Shown: positions 36,249-44,840 of the stretch, piece by piece | Layout of the letters: each line of letters begins with the position of its first letter | How positions within the stretch are numbered: position 1 is the first letter of the stretch | Assembly (NCBI RefSeq): GCF_039973015.1 | Contig: NZ_JBDWLT010000006.1 | Location: 1-64,000, forward strand | Direction: 5' to 3' | Length of the DNA: 64,000 nt | Source of the DNA: Parvibaculum sp039973015 | GTDB lineage: Bacteria; Pseudomonadota; Alphaproteobacteria; Parvibaculales; Parvibaculaceae | Made by a program: the position numbers and the translations under genes | Notes under the pieces: generated by a model | Databases searched by the model: none | The model's input: only the letters and a program-made list of their open reading frames with translations | Told to the model about the DNA's origin: nothing

Positions 36249-37634
36249 TTGCACGATCCGGCTCTCTCAAATGCTCCGGAAGAAACGGCGGAGGAAGCCC
36301 TTTCGCCGGGCTTCGTGCGCTCGGTTGTCGATGCCGTGGACCGTGCCGATGCGCCGCAGGCCCGCGAGCTCGTGCTGCCGCTTCGTCCTGCCGATCTTGC
36401 CGAGCTTTTCGAACTCTTGCGCAACGATGAGCGCGAAGACCTCGTTCGAATTCTTGGTACGGACCTCAATCCGGAGGTTCTGAGCGAACTCGACGAGAGC
36501 GTCCGAGACCACGTGATCGAGCTTCTCGATCCGAAGGATATCGCGGCGGCGCTCACCGAAATGGATTCGGATGACGCCGTCTATCTCCTTGAGGATATGG
36601 ACGAGGCGGAGCAGCGGCTGATCCTCGAACAGTTGCCCGCTACAGAGCGCGCGGCCCTCGAACAGTCGCTTGACTATCCCGAATATTCAGCCGGCCGCCT
36701 TATGCAGCGCGAGCTTGTTGCCGTGCCGCCTTACTGGGATGTCGGGCAGACCATCGACTATCTGCGCGAGGCGGATGACCTGCCGGACGAATTCTACGAA
36801 ATCTTCGTGGTCGATGCGGGCTACAAGCCTGCGGGCACGGTGCCTTTGTCGCGCGTCATGCGCATGAAGAGGCCGGTCAAGATTTCAGAGATCATGGAAA
36901 CCGAGCAAACGCTTATTCCGGTGACCATGGACCAGGAGGACGTTGCCCTTCAGTTCGGCAAATACGACCTTATCTCTGCCGCCGTGGTGGATGATGCGGG
37001 CCGTCTTGTCGGCGTCATCACGGTGGACGATATCGTCGAGGTTATCAGCGAGGAAGCAGCCGAGGATATCCGTCTTCTTGCCGGTGTTGGCGAAGAGGCG
37101 ATATCGGACTCTGTCTTTCAGACGACGCGCAGCCGCTTTCCCTGGCTTTTCGTGAACCTGTTCACCGCCGTTATTGCGGCCGCGGTGATTGCGCTTTTCG
37201 ATGCGTCGATCGAGAAGATGGTGGCCCTTGCCGTACTCATGCCGATTGTCGCTTCGATGGGCGGCAATGCCGGTACACAGACCATGACGGTCACCGTGAG
37301 GGCACTTGCCACGCGAGATCTCGTCAATTTCAACGTCCGGCGCACAATCCTTCGCGAGTTCCTGGTCGGTATCGTGAACGGTCTTCTCTTCGCCGTTGTT
37401 CTCGGTTGTCTCGTGTTCCTTGTTTTCGGGGATATAGCTCTGGGCGGCGTTATCGCCGCATCCACCCTTATCAATCTCATTGCCGCCTGCCTGTCGGGCA
37501 TTCTCATTCCGCTGGGGCTTGATAGGATCGGGGTGGATCCGGCCGTGTCTTCTGCGGTCTTCGTGACGACGATGACGGATGTGGTCGGTTTCTTCTCGTT
37601 TCTCGGACTTGCAGCGCTGGTCCTGTTCTATTGA
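36249..37634 (+). CDS. mgtE: Magnesium transporter MgtE
   Basis: A Mg2+ channel gated by its own cytoplasmic Mg2+ sensor. It is 461 residues from a TTG seven bases after GGGAG. Order: N-domain (~30-130, with LRPADLAELFELL), a CBS pair (~150-270, with VGVITVDDIVEVI), a plug helix and five membrane segments (~285-460) containing LMPIVASMGGNAGTQT, the pore signature. The upstream 165 bases hold no other gene and no riboswitch I can recognise. Confidence 0.95.
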   Translation: MHDPALSNAPEETAEEALSPGFVRSVVDAVDRADAPQARELVLPLRPADLAELFELLRNDEREDLVRILGTDLNPEVLSELDESVRDHVIELLDPKDIAAALTEMDSDDAVYLLEDMDEAEQRLILEQLPATERAALEQSLDYPEYSAGRLMQRELVAVPPYWDVGQTIDYLREADDLPDEFYEIFVVDAGYKPAGTVPLSRVMRMKRPVKISEIMETEQTLIPVTMDQEDVALQFGKYDLISAAVVDDAGRLVGVITVDDIVEVISEEAAEDIRLLAGVGEEAISDSVFQTTRSRFPWLFVNLFTAVIAAAVIALFDASIEKMVALAVLMPIVASMGGNAGTQTMTVTVRALATRDLVNFNVRRTILREFLVGIVNGLLFAVVLGCLVFLVFGDIALGGVIAASTLINLIAACLSGILIPLGLDRIGVDPAVSSAVFVTTMTDVVGFFSFLGLAALVLFY

Positions 37635-37659
37635 GCGCCGGAAGGCAGGCGGAGGTTTC

Positions 37660-38673
37660 ATGTTCGACGCGATGAAATGGCGGAGCATTTTTCTGCTCAC
37701 CCTTCTGCTTGCGGCAATTATTCCCGCCGCCGCTTCCGCATCCGGCTGGCGCGAAGGCTCTCCCATGTCCACGGGCCGCGCCTTTGCAGGTGGAGCAGTC
37801 CTTGGCGGTGACCTCTATGTAGTCGGCGGTGATAGTACATCGGGGCCCCGCGCTGTTGCCGAAATTTACGACATACGCGGGGATATCTGGCGCGCCGCTC
37901 CGGCGATGCCCGTGGGCCTTCAGCAGTTCGGTATGGCCGCATTGGGCGGCAGACTTTACGTCTCTGGTGGCTATGAAGCGCCGGCACCCCAGCGTCCGGA
38001 TTTTATGTCACCACAGGACACGGGCGGGTTCGGCACTGTGTCGGAGGGTGGAGATACTTCCCATGCCTGGGTCTACGATCCGCGTGTGGGCACATGGCTG
38101 AGCATTGCCGATATGCCGGGCAAGCGTGCAGGGCATGGGTTTATTCCAGTCGGCGGCAAGATTTATGCGATCGGTGGACGTGGGAGCAGCGCCACGCGTG
38201 TCTGGGCTTATGATCCAGGCGGGGACAAGTGGGAAATGGCAGGTGACGCCATGCCCGCGCCGCGTGTTGCGGCAGCCTATGTTGAAGTCGACGGGCGTAT
38301 CTATGCAATCGGCGGCCTCTCGAACGGGACGGTGACTTCGCGCGTAGATGTCTTCGACCCATCGACGGGCCGTTGGCAGAGCGGGCCTTCCTTGCCAACA
38401 CCGCGGTCCGGGCATGTGGCCGCGCTTCTCGATGGCAAGGTGCATGTGACTGGAGGCGAACAGCAGGTGCCGCCGCGCACCTATGGGGACCATTTCATTC
38501 TCGATCTCGCAAAGGGGAGATGGGAAAAAGCCAGACCTATGCCCACGCCCCGTCATGGCGCGGTCGCTGCCGCTGCCGATGGCAAATTTGTCGTTGTAGG
38601 AGGTAGTCCCGGCGCCGGCGTCTACACGGTGTTTACGGAGTCCGATGTGGTCGACATATATTCTGCAGAATGA
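37660..38673 (+). CDS. Exported kelch-repeat beta-propeller protein
   Basis: A 337-residue protein. A signal peptide (MKWRSIFLLTLLLAAIIPAA within the first ~30 residues, cut near ASA) is followed by about six kelch blades, each with a double glycine preceded by hydrophobics: DLYVVGG, RLYVSGG, KIYAIGG, RIYAIGG, KVHVTGG and KFVVVGG. The start at 37660 follows GGAGG at ideal spacing. Kelch propellers bind proteins or sugars, or carry oxidase or epimerase sites; no catalytic residues can be assigned here. It follows mgtE closely. Confidence 0.88.
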   Translation: MFDAMKWRSIFLLTLLLAAIIPAAASASGWREGSPMSTGRAFAGGAVLGGDLYVVGGDSTSGPRAVAEIYDIRGDIWRAAPAMPVGLQQFGMAALGGRLYVSGGYEAPAPQRPDFMSPQDTGGFGTVSEGGDTSHAWVYDPRVGTWLSIADMPGKRAGHGFIPVGGKIYAIGGRGSSATRVWAYDPGGDKWEMAGDAMPAPRVAAAYVEVDGRIYAIGGLSNGTVTSRVDVFDPSTGRWQSGPSLPTPRSGHVAALLDGKVHVTGGEQQVPPRTYGDHFILDLAKGRWEKARPMPTPRHGAVAAAADGKFVVVGGSPGAGVYTVFTESDVVDIYSAE

Positions 38674-38750
38674 GTCCGCAGGCTCTGCCTCGTTGGGGCC
38701 GTGACGGTTTGTACAAGGGCGTGGCATAAACGCCCGGCAATAGCAGGGAA

Positions 38751-39929
38751 ATGCTCATGCTTCCGAACGAATACCCTTCGCTGGACTTCGATCTCGGCGA
38801 TACCGCAGACATGATCCGCCACACGGTACGTGCCTTTACAGCGGACAAGATCACGCCGCGTGCGGCGGAGATCGATCGCTCGAACGAGTTCCCGCGCGAT
38901 CTCTGGCCTCAACTCGGCGAATTGGGCCTCCTCGGCATTACGGTCGAGGAAGAATTTGGCGGAACGGGTCTCGGCTACCTGGAGCACGTGGTGGCGATGG
39001 AGGAGATCAGCCGTGGTTCGGCCAGCGTCGGGCTTTCCTATGGCGCCCATTCCAATCTCTGCGTCAATCAGTTGCGGCGCTGGGGCACAGATACACAGAA
39101 GCAGAAATACCTGCCGAAACTCATGTCCGGTGAACATGTTGGCGCACTTGCCATGTCTGAGCCTGGCGCGGGCTCGGATGTCGTTTCGATGCGCCTCAAG
39201 GCAGACAAACAAGGCGACCGTTATGTTCTCAACGGCAACAAGATGTGGATCACCAACGGTCCGGATGCCGATACATTGATTGTCTACGCGAAGACGGACG
39301 CAAGTGCGGGGGCGAAGGGCATTACACCTTTCCTGATCGAGAAGGGCATGAAGGGTTTTCGTCCAGCCCAGAAACTCGACAAGCTCGGTATGCGTGGCTC
39401 CAATACGGCCGAACTCGTATTTGAGGATTGCGAAGTCCCCGAGGAAAATATTCTGGGCAAATTGAACGAGGGCGTGCGCGTGCTGATGTCCGGCCTCGAC
39501 TATGAGCGCGCGGTGCTTGCCGCCGGTCCGCTCGGCATCATGCAGGCCTGCATGGATGCGGTCGTTCCCTACGTCCACGAACGCAAACAATTCGGTGAAC
39601 CGATCGGTACGTTCCAGCTCATGCAGGGCAAGCTTGCCGACATGTACTCAACGATGAACGCCTGCCGTGCCTATGTCTACGCAGTGGCGAAAGCCTGCGA
39701 CCGGGGACAAACGACGCGCAAGGACGCGGCTGGTGCGATCCTCTATGCGGCGGAAAAGGCGACATGGATGGCGCTTGAAGCGATCCAGACGCTGGGCGGC
39801 AATGGCTATATCAACGATTATTCGACGGGCCGCCTGCTGCGCGACGCCAAGCTCTACGAGATCGGGGCGGGGACAAGCGAGATCCGCCGCATGCTTATCG
39901 GACGAGAACTTTTCAACGAGACGGCGTAA
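38751..39929 (+). CDS. ivd: Isovaleryl-CoA dehydrogenase
   Basis: FAD enzyme oxidising isovaleryl-CoA to 3-methylcrotonyl-CoA in leucine breakdown. It is 392 residues. Signatures: AMSEPGAGSDVVSM, WITNGPDADTLIVYAKTD and the C-terminal IQTLGGNGYINDYSTGRLLR followed by GAGTSEIRRMLIGRE. The catalytic Glu is E252 in LDYERAVLAAG, the position special to isovaleryl-CoA dehydrogenases. A second ATG at 38757 is possible. The methylcrotonyl-CoA carboxylase genes lie 3.3 kb downstream. Confidence 0.93.
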   Translation: MLMLPNEYPSLDFDLGDTADMIRHTVRAFTADKITPRAAEIDRSNEFPRDLWPQLGELGLLGITVEEEFGGTGLGYLEHVVAMEEISRGSASVGLSYGAHSNLCVNQLRRWGTDTQKQKYLPKLMSGEHVGALAMSEPGAGSDVVSMRLKADKQGDRYVLNGNKMWITNGPDADTLIVYAKTDASAGAKGITPFLIEKGMKGFRPAQKLDKLGMRGSNTAELVFEDCEVPEENILGKLNEGVRVLMSGLDYERAVLAAGPLGIMQACMDAVVPYVHERKQFGEPIGTFQLMQGKLADMYSTMNACRAYVYAVAKACDRGQTTRKDAAGAILYAAEKATWMALEAIQTLGGNGYINDYSTGRLLRDAKLYEIGAGTSEIRRMLIGRELFNETA

Positions 39930-39933
39930 CCGT

Positions 39934-40824
39934 TCAGGGCTGCTTCATCAGCCCTAGCGTCCGGAAGATTGCCGGAGCGATCCAGGTTGCATATAGCCCC
40001 ATGATGGTGACGGCGGCGTAGCCCGTGATCGCTTCGGGCAGGCCGATGGTGATGCCGCCGCTCATGAGCCCCGCACGCAGGATGAAGAGGCCGACAATTC
40101 CGCCGACAGCCATGACGATGCGGAGCCACCATGCTGGAAGGACTGGGGCTTGTGGCGCCGCCTTTCGGTCGAGCGCTGCGCCTGCGAACCAGCCAAAAAG
40201 CAGAAACAGAACCGAGGCGATGCCTGTCGGATCTTCGCCCTGCGGCCAGATAATCCAGAGGAGCGGAATAGTGACAAGAATGACGGCAAAGTCGATCCAG
40301 GCCGGTAGCCGCCGCCAACGAGCCACGACGTTTTCGTGAACCAGCGCGGCGAAAACCGCCAGGCTGAGAAGACCGAGGGCGATACCCGCGAGCACATCCT
40401 CGACGTCATGCACGCCCAGATAGAGGCGGCTGAAGCAGACGCCGGCTGCAATGAAGACGGCCGCCACCCATGCCCACCGGCGCTTCATCTCGTAGGCCAG
40501 CCAGAACCACATGGCGATAGCAACCTGTGCGTGGCCGGAGGGGAGGCCATAGGAATCTGCGACGCGGTCGCCGTCGAGCTGGAAGGCGGGGTCGGGGCGC
40601 GCGTCTTGCCAGAAATCCTTCAGCCAGCCATTTACGACAGCCGTTATGGCGATGAGCACGGTCAGCCGCGTGAATAGGTTGCGGTCCCAGAGCCAGTAGC
40701 CGATGGGCAGGAAGATCAGGAAGAAGGGCGTGTAGCCGAGAAAGGTGAAGCCATTGAATATCGCCGTGGCCGTATCGCTGCGTAAGGGCAGCACCCAGCT
40801 CATGTCGTGCAGGAAATTTTCCAC
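39934..40824 (-). CDS. PAP2-family membrane phosphatase
   Basis: A membrane lipid phosphatase of the PAP2/VanZ-like group, 296 residues with about eight hydrophobic segments. The three-part active site is complete: KDFWQDARP, SYGLPSGHAQ and SRLYLGVHDVEDV. Substrates could be undecaprenyl pyrophosphate, phosphatidate or an LPS precursor; not assignable. It is convergent with the ivd gene, four bases apart, and divergent from the thiolase gene. Confidence 0.9.
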   Translation of the reverse strand: MENFLHDMSWVLPLRSDTATAIFNGFTFLGYTPFFLIFLPIGYWLWDRNLFTRLTVLIAITAVVNGWLKDFWQDARPDPAFQLDGDRVADSYGLPSGHAQVAIAMWFWLAYEMKRRWAWVAAVFIAAGVCFSRLYLGVHDVEDVLAGIALGLLSLAVFAALVHENVVARWRRLPAWIDFAVILVTIPLLWIIWPQGEDPTGIASVLFLLFGWFAGAALDRKAAPQAPVLPAWWLRIVMAVGGIVGLFILRAGLMSGGITIGLPEAITGYAAVTIMGLYATWIAPAIFRTLGLMKQP

Positions 40825-40931
40825 CCGGGTTCCCCCCTACTTTGGCCCCCTGTTTGGCGGCACGTGTTTCTAGGCTAGGTTTTCTCACGAATCCCGGCCA
40901 GTTGGTCCAACTCTAGCGTGGAAAAGAACTT

Positions 40932-42128
40932 ATGGCACAAGGTAGCGAAAAAGATCCGGTGGTCATCGTCAGTGCGGCGCGTACCCCCATGGGCGGGTTC
41001 CAAGGGGCGCTTGCGGCGAAGACAGGCCCGGAACTTGGCGCGATAGCGGTCAAGGCGGCCGTCGAGCGGGCAGGACTGACACCGACCGCTGTGGACGAGG
41101 TGCTGATGGGGTGCGTTCTGTCTGCCGGTCTGGGTCAAGCGCCTGCGAGACAGGCGGCGCTTGGTGCCGGGCTCGATGAGGGCACACCCTGTACGACGGT
41201 CAACAAGATGTGCGGTTCGGGCATGAAGGCCGTGATGATGGCCCATGACGCGATCACCGGCGGCAATGCGGAGATCGTCATTGCGGGTGGCCTGGAGAGC
41301 ATGACGAACGCACCTTACCTGCTCCCCAAGGCTCGGGGCGGCATGCGCCTCGGACATGGCGAGGTGAAGGACCACATGTTCCTTGATGGGCTTGAGGATG
41401 CCTATGAGGGCCGCCTGATGGGCTTCTACGCGGAGGAGACGGCCAAGCACTATCAGTTCACGCGCGAGCAGCAAGATGCCTATGCGGTGGCTTCCTTGAG
41501 CCGCGCCAGGAAGGCGGTCGAGGATGGCACCTTCTTGCATGAAATCGTGCCGGTCGAAGTGACGACGCGGAAGGGTGCCGTCGAAGTTGTAAACGACGAA
41601 CAGCCGATGAGTGCCGACCCTGCCAAGGTTCCGACACTGAAACCAGCCTTCGCTGCGGGCGGCTCTGTAACGGCTGCCAATTCAAGCTCGATCTCGGACG
41701 GTGCGGCGGCGCTTGTCCTCATGCGTCTTTCGGAAGCGGAGCGGCGGGGGCTCACGCCGCTTGCTGCCATTCGCGGCCAGACCATGCATGCGCAGGCACC
41801 CGCCTGGTTCTCGACGGCTCCGGTTGGCGCGATTTCGAAGCTCATGGAAAAGACCGGGTGGTCGAAAAGCGATGTGGACATCTGGGAGGTCAACGAGGCT
41901 TTTGCCGTGGTCGCAATGGCGGCGATGCGCGATCTCGAGCTCAGTCATGAAAACATGAACATTTATGGCGGTGCCTGCGCGCTTGGCCATCCGATCGGTG
42001 CGTCAGGCGCACGTATCCTCGTGACGCTTCTCAACGCCTTGAAGCAGACGGACACGAAGCGGGGGATTGCCTCACTCTGCATCGGGGGCGGCGAGGCGAC
42101 GGCGGTTGCCATCGAAAGGCTGAACTAG
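40932..42128 (+). CDS. Acetyl-CoA C-acetyltransferase (thiolase)
   Basis: Claisen condensation or thiolysis of acyl-CoA. It is 398 residues. The nucleophile is C94 in NKMCGSGMKA, the His is in GHPIGASGAR and the second Cys in LCIGGGEATA; the last block usually reads GGGMG/GGGQG, so the glutamate is unusual. The size and sequence fit the biosynthetic/degradative acetoacetyl-CoA type. It sits between ivd and mcc genes, where it would finish ketone-body or leucine breakdown. It overlaps the next gene's end by four bases, tail to tail. Confidence 0.93.
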   Translation: MAQGSEKDPVVIVSAARTPMGGFQGALAAKTGPELGAIAVKAAVERAGLTPTAVDEVLMGCVLSAGLGQAPARQAALGAGLDEGTPCTTVNKMCGSGMKAVMMAHDAITGGNAEIVIAGGLESMTNAPYLLPKARGGMRLGHGEVKDHMFLDGLEDAYEGRLMGFYAEETAKHYQFTREQQDAYAVASLSRARKAVEDGTFLHEIVPVEVTTRKGAVEVVNDEQPMSADPAKVPTLKPAFAAGGSVTAANSSSISDGAAALVLMRLSEAERRGLTPLAAIRGQTMHAQAPAWFSTAPVGAISKLMEKTGWSKSDVDIWEVNEAFAVVAMAAMRDLELSHENMNIYGGACALGHPIGASGARILVTLLNALKQTDTKRGIASLCIGGGEATAVAIERLN

Positions 42129-42532
42129 GCGCTCTCTTTCGAGAGTGCCGTTTTCACATGTTCGGCGAGTGCGATGAGGCCGTTCAGCGGGCGGATGAGC
42201 ACTTCGATGTGAGTCATTTGGCCGGTATCGTTCACCGTAAAACGGTCGATACCTTTCAGGCGGGTGTCGCCGATGCGGGCTTCGAATTCGAGGATAATCT
42301 CACGCCCGTCTACCCATTCCTTGGTGTAGGTGAAGTCCTCGAATCCCTGCATGACCGCTTTGAGGATCGCTATCACATAATCCTTTGAGGCCTTGGGCTT
42401 GTAGAAGGCGGGGGAGGATATCTTCGCGCCGTCGGCGACGAGTGCGTCGAGCAGTGCGGGATCGTGCCTTTCCACATAGGCGTACCAACGGTCCAGGAAC
42501 TTTCGTGCATCGGCATCATGTTTCTCCGACAT
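42125..42532 (-). CDS. NTF2-like / SnoaL-like domain protein
   Basis: A 135-residue cone-fold protein: FLDRWYAYVERHDPALLDAL at the N-terminus, then GFEDFTYTKEWVDGREIILEFEA across the curved sheet and GIDRFTVNDTGQMTHIEVLIRP. Such folds can be enzymes (ketosteroid isomerase, limonene epoxide hydrolase) or carriers; no activity is assigned. It follows the TetR gene on the same strand after 15 bases, so the two form one transcript. Confidence 0.82.
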   Translation of the reverse strand: MSEKHDADARKFLDRWYAYVERHDPALLDALVADGAKISSPAFYKPKASKDYVIAILKAVMQGFEDFTYTKEWVDGREIILEFEARIGDTRLKGIDRFTVNDTGQMTHIEVLIRPLNGLIALAEHVKTALSKESA

Positions 42533-42547
42533 CGGTTCCTCCGCGAA

Positions 42548-43138
42548 TTATTTCAGCACACCCTGCAAAACGAGGCGGGTGTGGATATCGATCAGCGTCT
42601 TCCGGTCGATCCGGCCTTTCGCATCGTACCATGTGCAGATGCCGGTAAGCATGGCAAGGATTGCATAGGTGCTGACACGTATGTCCTCAATTTTGAACAG
42701 CTTGTTGACGGCGCCTTGTTCCAGAATTTCGTAGAGCCGGTCCTCATAAGTCTTGCGCAGCGCCACGATTTTTCTGCGGTTCTTCGGTTCGAGACTGCGA
42801 AGCTCTGACGAGCCGATAAACACCTCTCGCTTGCGTTCGATATGGTAGGTGAGGTGGAAGGCGATGAAAGCCTGAAGCCTTTCCAGTGGATCTGCGATGC
42901 CTTCGAGTTCCTCGTCGATGCTCGCAAGCAGCGTCACCATGTGGTTGTGGATCAGGTCGAAGAGCAGATCCTGCTTGGTCTCGATATGATTGTAGAGCGA
43001 GCCCGGCTGCAGGCCGACGCGGGCGGCAAGCCTGCGCAGGCTCATCGCTTCGAAGCCATGCTCGTGAACAAGATCGAGGCCCGCTTCGCGAATAGCGGCG
43101 AGTGTTTTTTTTCCCGAGGAGCCTGCCGTTCTGCTCAA
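42548..43138 (-). CDS. TetR-family transcriptional regulator
   Basis: A 196-residue regulator. I chose a TTG start at 43138, seven bases after AAGGA; the open frame continues far upstream, but only as antisense of the carboxylase gene. The helix-turn-helix is LRRLAARVGLQPGSLYNHIETK (residues ~34-55, given here as one motif of which the core is VGLQPGSLYNHI). The ligand domain has AFIAFHLTYHIERKREVF. It is divergent from mccB, with an inverted repeat between them, so it likely represses the mcc genes. Confidence 0.88.
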   Translation of the reverse strand: MSRTAGSSGKKTLAAIREAGLDLVHEHGFEAMSLRRLAARVGLQPGSLYNHIETKQDLLFDLIHNHMVTLLASIDEELEGIADPLERLQAFIAFHLTYHIERKREVFIGSSELRSLEPKNRRKIVALRKTYEDRLYEILEQGAVNKLFKIEDIRVSTYAILAMLTGICTWYDAKGRIDRKTLIDIHTRLVLQGVLK

Positions 43139-43185
43139 TAGACGATCCTTCGTTCCTGGATGTTCCCGGTCTTGCCTGCCCTTAA

Positions 43186-43209
43186 ATACGAACGTATGAT
43201 CGTTTTTAT
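43186..43209. promoter_or_regulatory. Candidate TetR operator before mccB
   Basis: ATACGAACG (43186-43194) and CGTTTTTAT (43201-43209) are near-inverted arms (ATAnnAACG / CGTTnnTAT) six bases apart, between the divergent starts of the TetR gene and mccB. Confidence 0.5.
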
Positions 43210-43237
43210 AAAAAATCCAGCCCGAGGAATGAAGGCC

Positions 43238-44830
43238 GTGGCCATTCTGAAGACAAGCGTCAATACGCGGGATGCCCGCTTCAAGGAAAACGCGGAAGCG
43301 ATGGCGGCGCTGACCGCCGCGCTCAATGTGGAGAGGGCGCAGGCGGCGCTCGGTGGCGATGAGCGCTCGCGCGAGCGTCACGTGTCGCGAGGCAAGATGC
43401 TCCCTCGGGAGCGTGTCTTTGGACTCATCGACCCGGGTACACCATTCCTCGAGCTGTCTCCCATGGCGGCGCATGGCATGTATGGCGAGGCGATCAACGC
43501 TGCCGGCATTATTACCGGTATCGGACGGGTTGCGGGGCTGGAATGCGTGATCGTTTGTAATGATGCGACGATCAAGGGTGGAACCTACTACCCCATGACG
43601 GTGAAGAAACATCTGCGTGCGCAGGAGGTGGCGCTCGAAAACAATCTTCCCTGTTTTTATCTCGTGGATTCCGGCGGTGCGAACTTGCCGAACCAGGCGG
43701 ATATTTTTCCGGACAGGGAGCATTTCGGCCGTATTTTTTACAATCAGGCGCGCATGTCCGCGAAGGGAATTCCGCAGGTTGCGGTCGTCATGGGGTCGTG
43801 CACGGCGGGTGGTGCTTATGTGCCTGCCATGTCCGATGAGACAGTTATCGTACGCAAGCAGGGCACGATTTTCCTCGGCGGACCGCCGCTTGTGAAGGCG
43901 GCAACAGGTGAGATCGTAACGGCAGAAGACCTCGGTGGTGCCGACGTTCATTCTCGCAAGTCGGGCGTCACCGATCATTATGCGGTGGATGATGCCCATG
44001 CACTCGCTATCGCCCGCCAGATTGCGGGTACGCTTAATAGAAAGAAGTCCGTCGCTATTCCTCTCGCCGAGCCGAAGGCACCGCTTTACGACACGGCAGA
44101 GCTCGATGGCGTTGTACCCGCTTCGCTTTCCGTTCAGTACGACGTGCGGGAAGTGATCGCACGGCTGGTGGACGGCTCCGATTTCGACGAGTTCAAGAAG
44201 CTCTACGGCACAACGCTTGTCTGCGGTTTTGCTCACATACACGGGCTTCCAGTCGGCATAATCGCGAATAACGGCATTCTCTTTTCGGAATCGGCCCTGA
44301 AGGGAGCTCATTTCATCGAACTCTGCTGTCAGCGCAAGGTGCCACTTCTTTTTCTCCAGAACATTGCAGGTTTCATGGTCGGCCGTGAATATGAAACCGG
44401 CGGTATCGCCAAGGATGGCGCCAAGCTGGTGACGGCGGTGGCGTCGGCCAATGTGCCGAAGGTCACGCTGATCATCGGCGGCTCCTACGGCGCGGGCAAT
44501 TACGGCATGTGCGGCCGCGCCTATTCGCCCCGGTTCCTTTTTACCTGGCCGAATGCGCGCATTTCCGTGATGGGCGGCGAGCAGGCGGCGAGCGTTCTCG
44601 CGACCGTTCATCGCGATGCGGATAAATGGACGCCGGAAGAAGCCAACGCCTTCAAGGCACCGATCCGCGCAAAGTATGACGAGGAAGGGCACCCCTGGTT
44701 TGCGACGGCGCGGCTATGGGATGACGGCATCATCGCTCCTTCGGAGACGCGGCGCGTCCTGGCGCTCGCCTTCTCCGCAACGCTTAACGCAGAAATACCG
44801 GAGACGCCCTTTGGCGTCTTCCGGATGTGA
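43238..44830 (+). CDS. mccB: Methylcrotonyl-CoA carboxylase, carboxyltransferase (beta) subunit
   Basis: Carboxylates 3-methylcrotonyl-CoA to 3-methylglutaconyl-CoA in leucine breakdown. It is 530 residues from the GTG at 43238 (MAILKTSVNTRDARFKENAE, like other MCC beta starts); an ATG at 43229 has its GAGG only one base away. Signatures: NDATIKGGTYYPMTVKKHLR, DSGGANLPNQADIFPD, GSCTAGGAYVPAMSDE and FLQNIAGFMVGREYE, which separate it from PCC beta. The alpha subunit follows after ten bases. Confidence 0.94.
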   Translation: MAILKTSVNTRDARFKENAEAMAALTAALNVERAQAALGGDERSRERHVSRGKMLPRERVFGLIDPGTPFLELSPMAAHGMYGEAINAAGIITGIGRVAGLECVIVCNDATIKGGTYYPMTVKKHLRAQEVALENNLPCFYLVDSGGANLPNQADIFPDREHFGRIFYNQARMSAKGIPQVAVVMGSCTAGGAYVPAMSDETVIVRKQGTIFLGGPPLVKAATGEIVTAEDLGGADVHSRKSGVTDHYAVDDAHALAIARQIAGTLNRKKSVAIPLAEPKAPLYDTAELDGVVPASLSVQYDVREVIARLVDGSDFDEFKKLYGTTLVCGFAHIHGLPVGIIANNGILFSESALKGAHFIELCCQRKVPLLFLQNIAGFMVGREYETGGIAKDGAKLVTAVASANVPKVTLIIGGSYGAGNYGMCGRAYSPRFLFTWPNARISVMGGEQAASVLATVHRDADKWTPEEANAFKAPIRAKYDEEGHPWFATARLWDDGIIAPSETRRVLALAFSATLNAEIPETPFGVFRM

Positions 44831-44840
44831 GGAGAGGCAC

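Noticed and set aside
42548..44692. The TetR frame read as a 714-residue protein starting inside mccB antisense
   Set aside because: Only the last ~196 residues look like a protein family, and a TTG with a good ribosome site lies exactly at that point.
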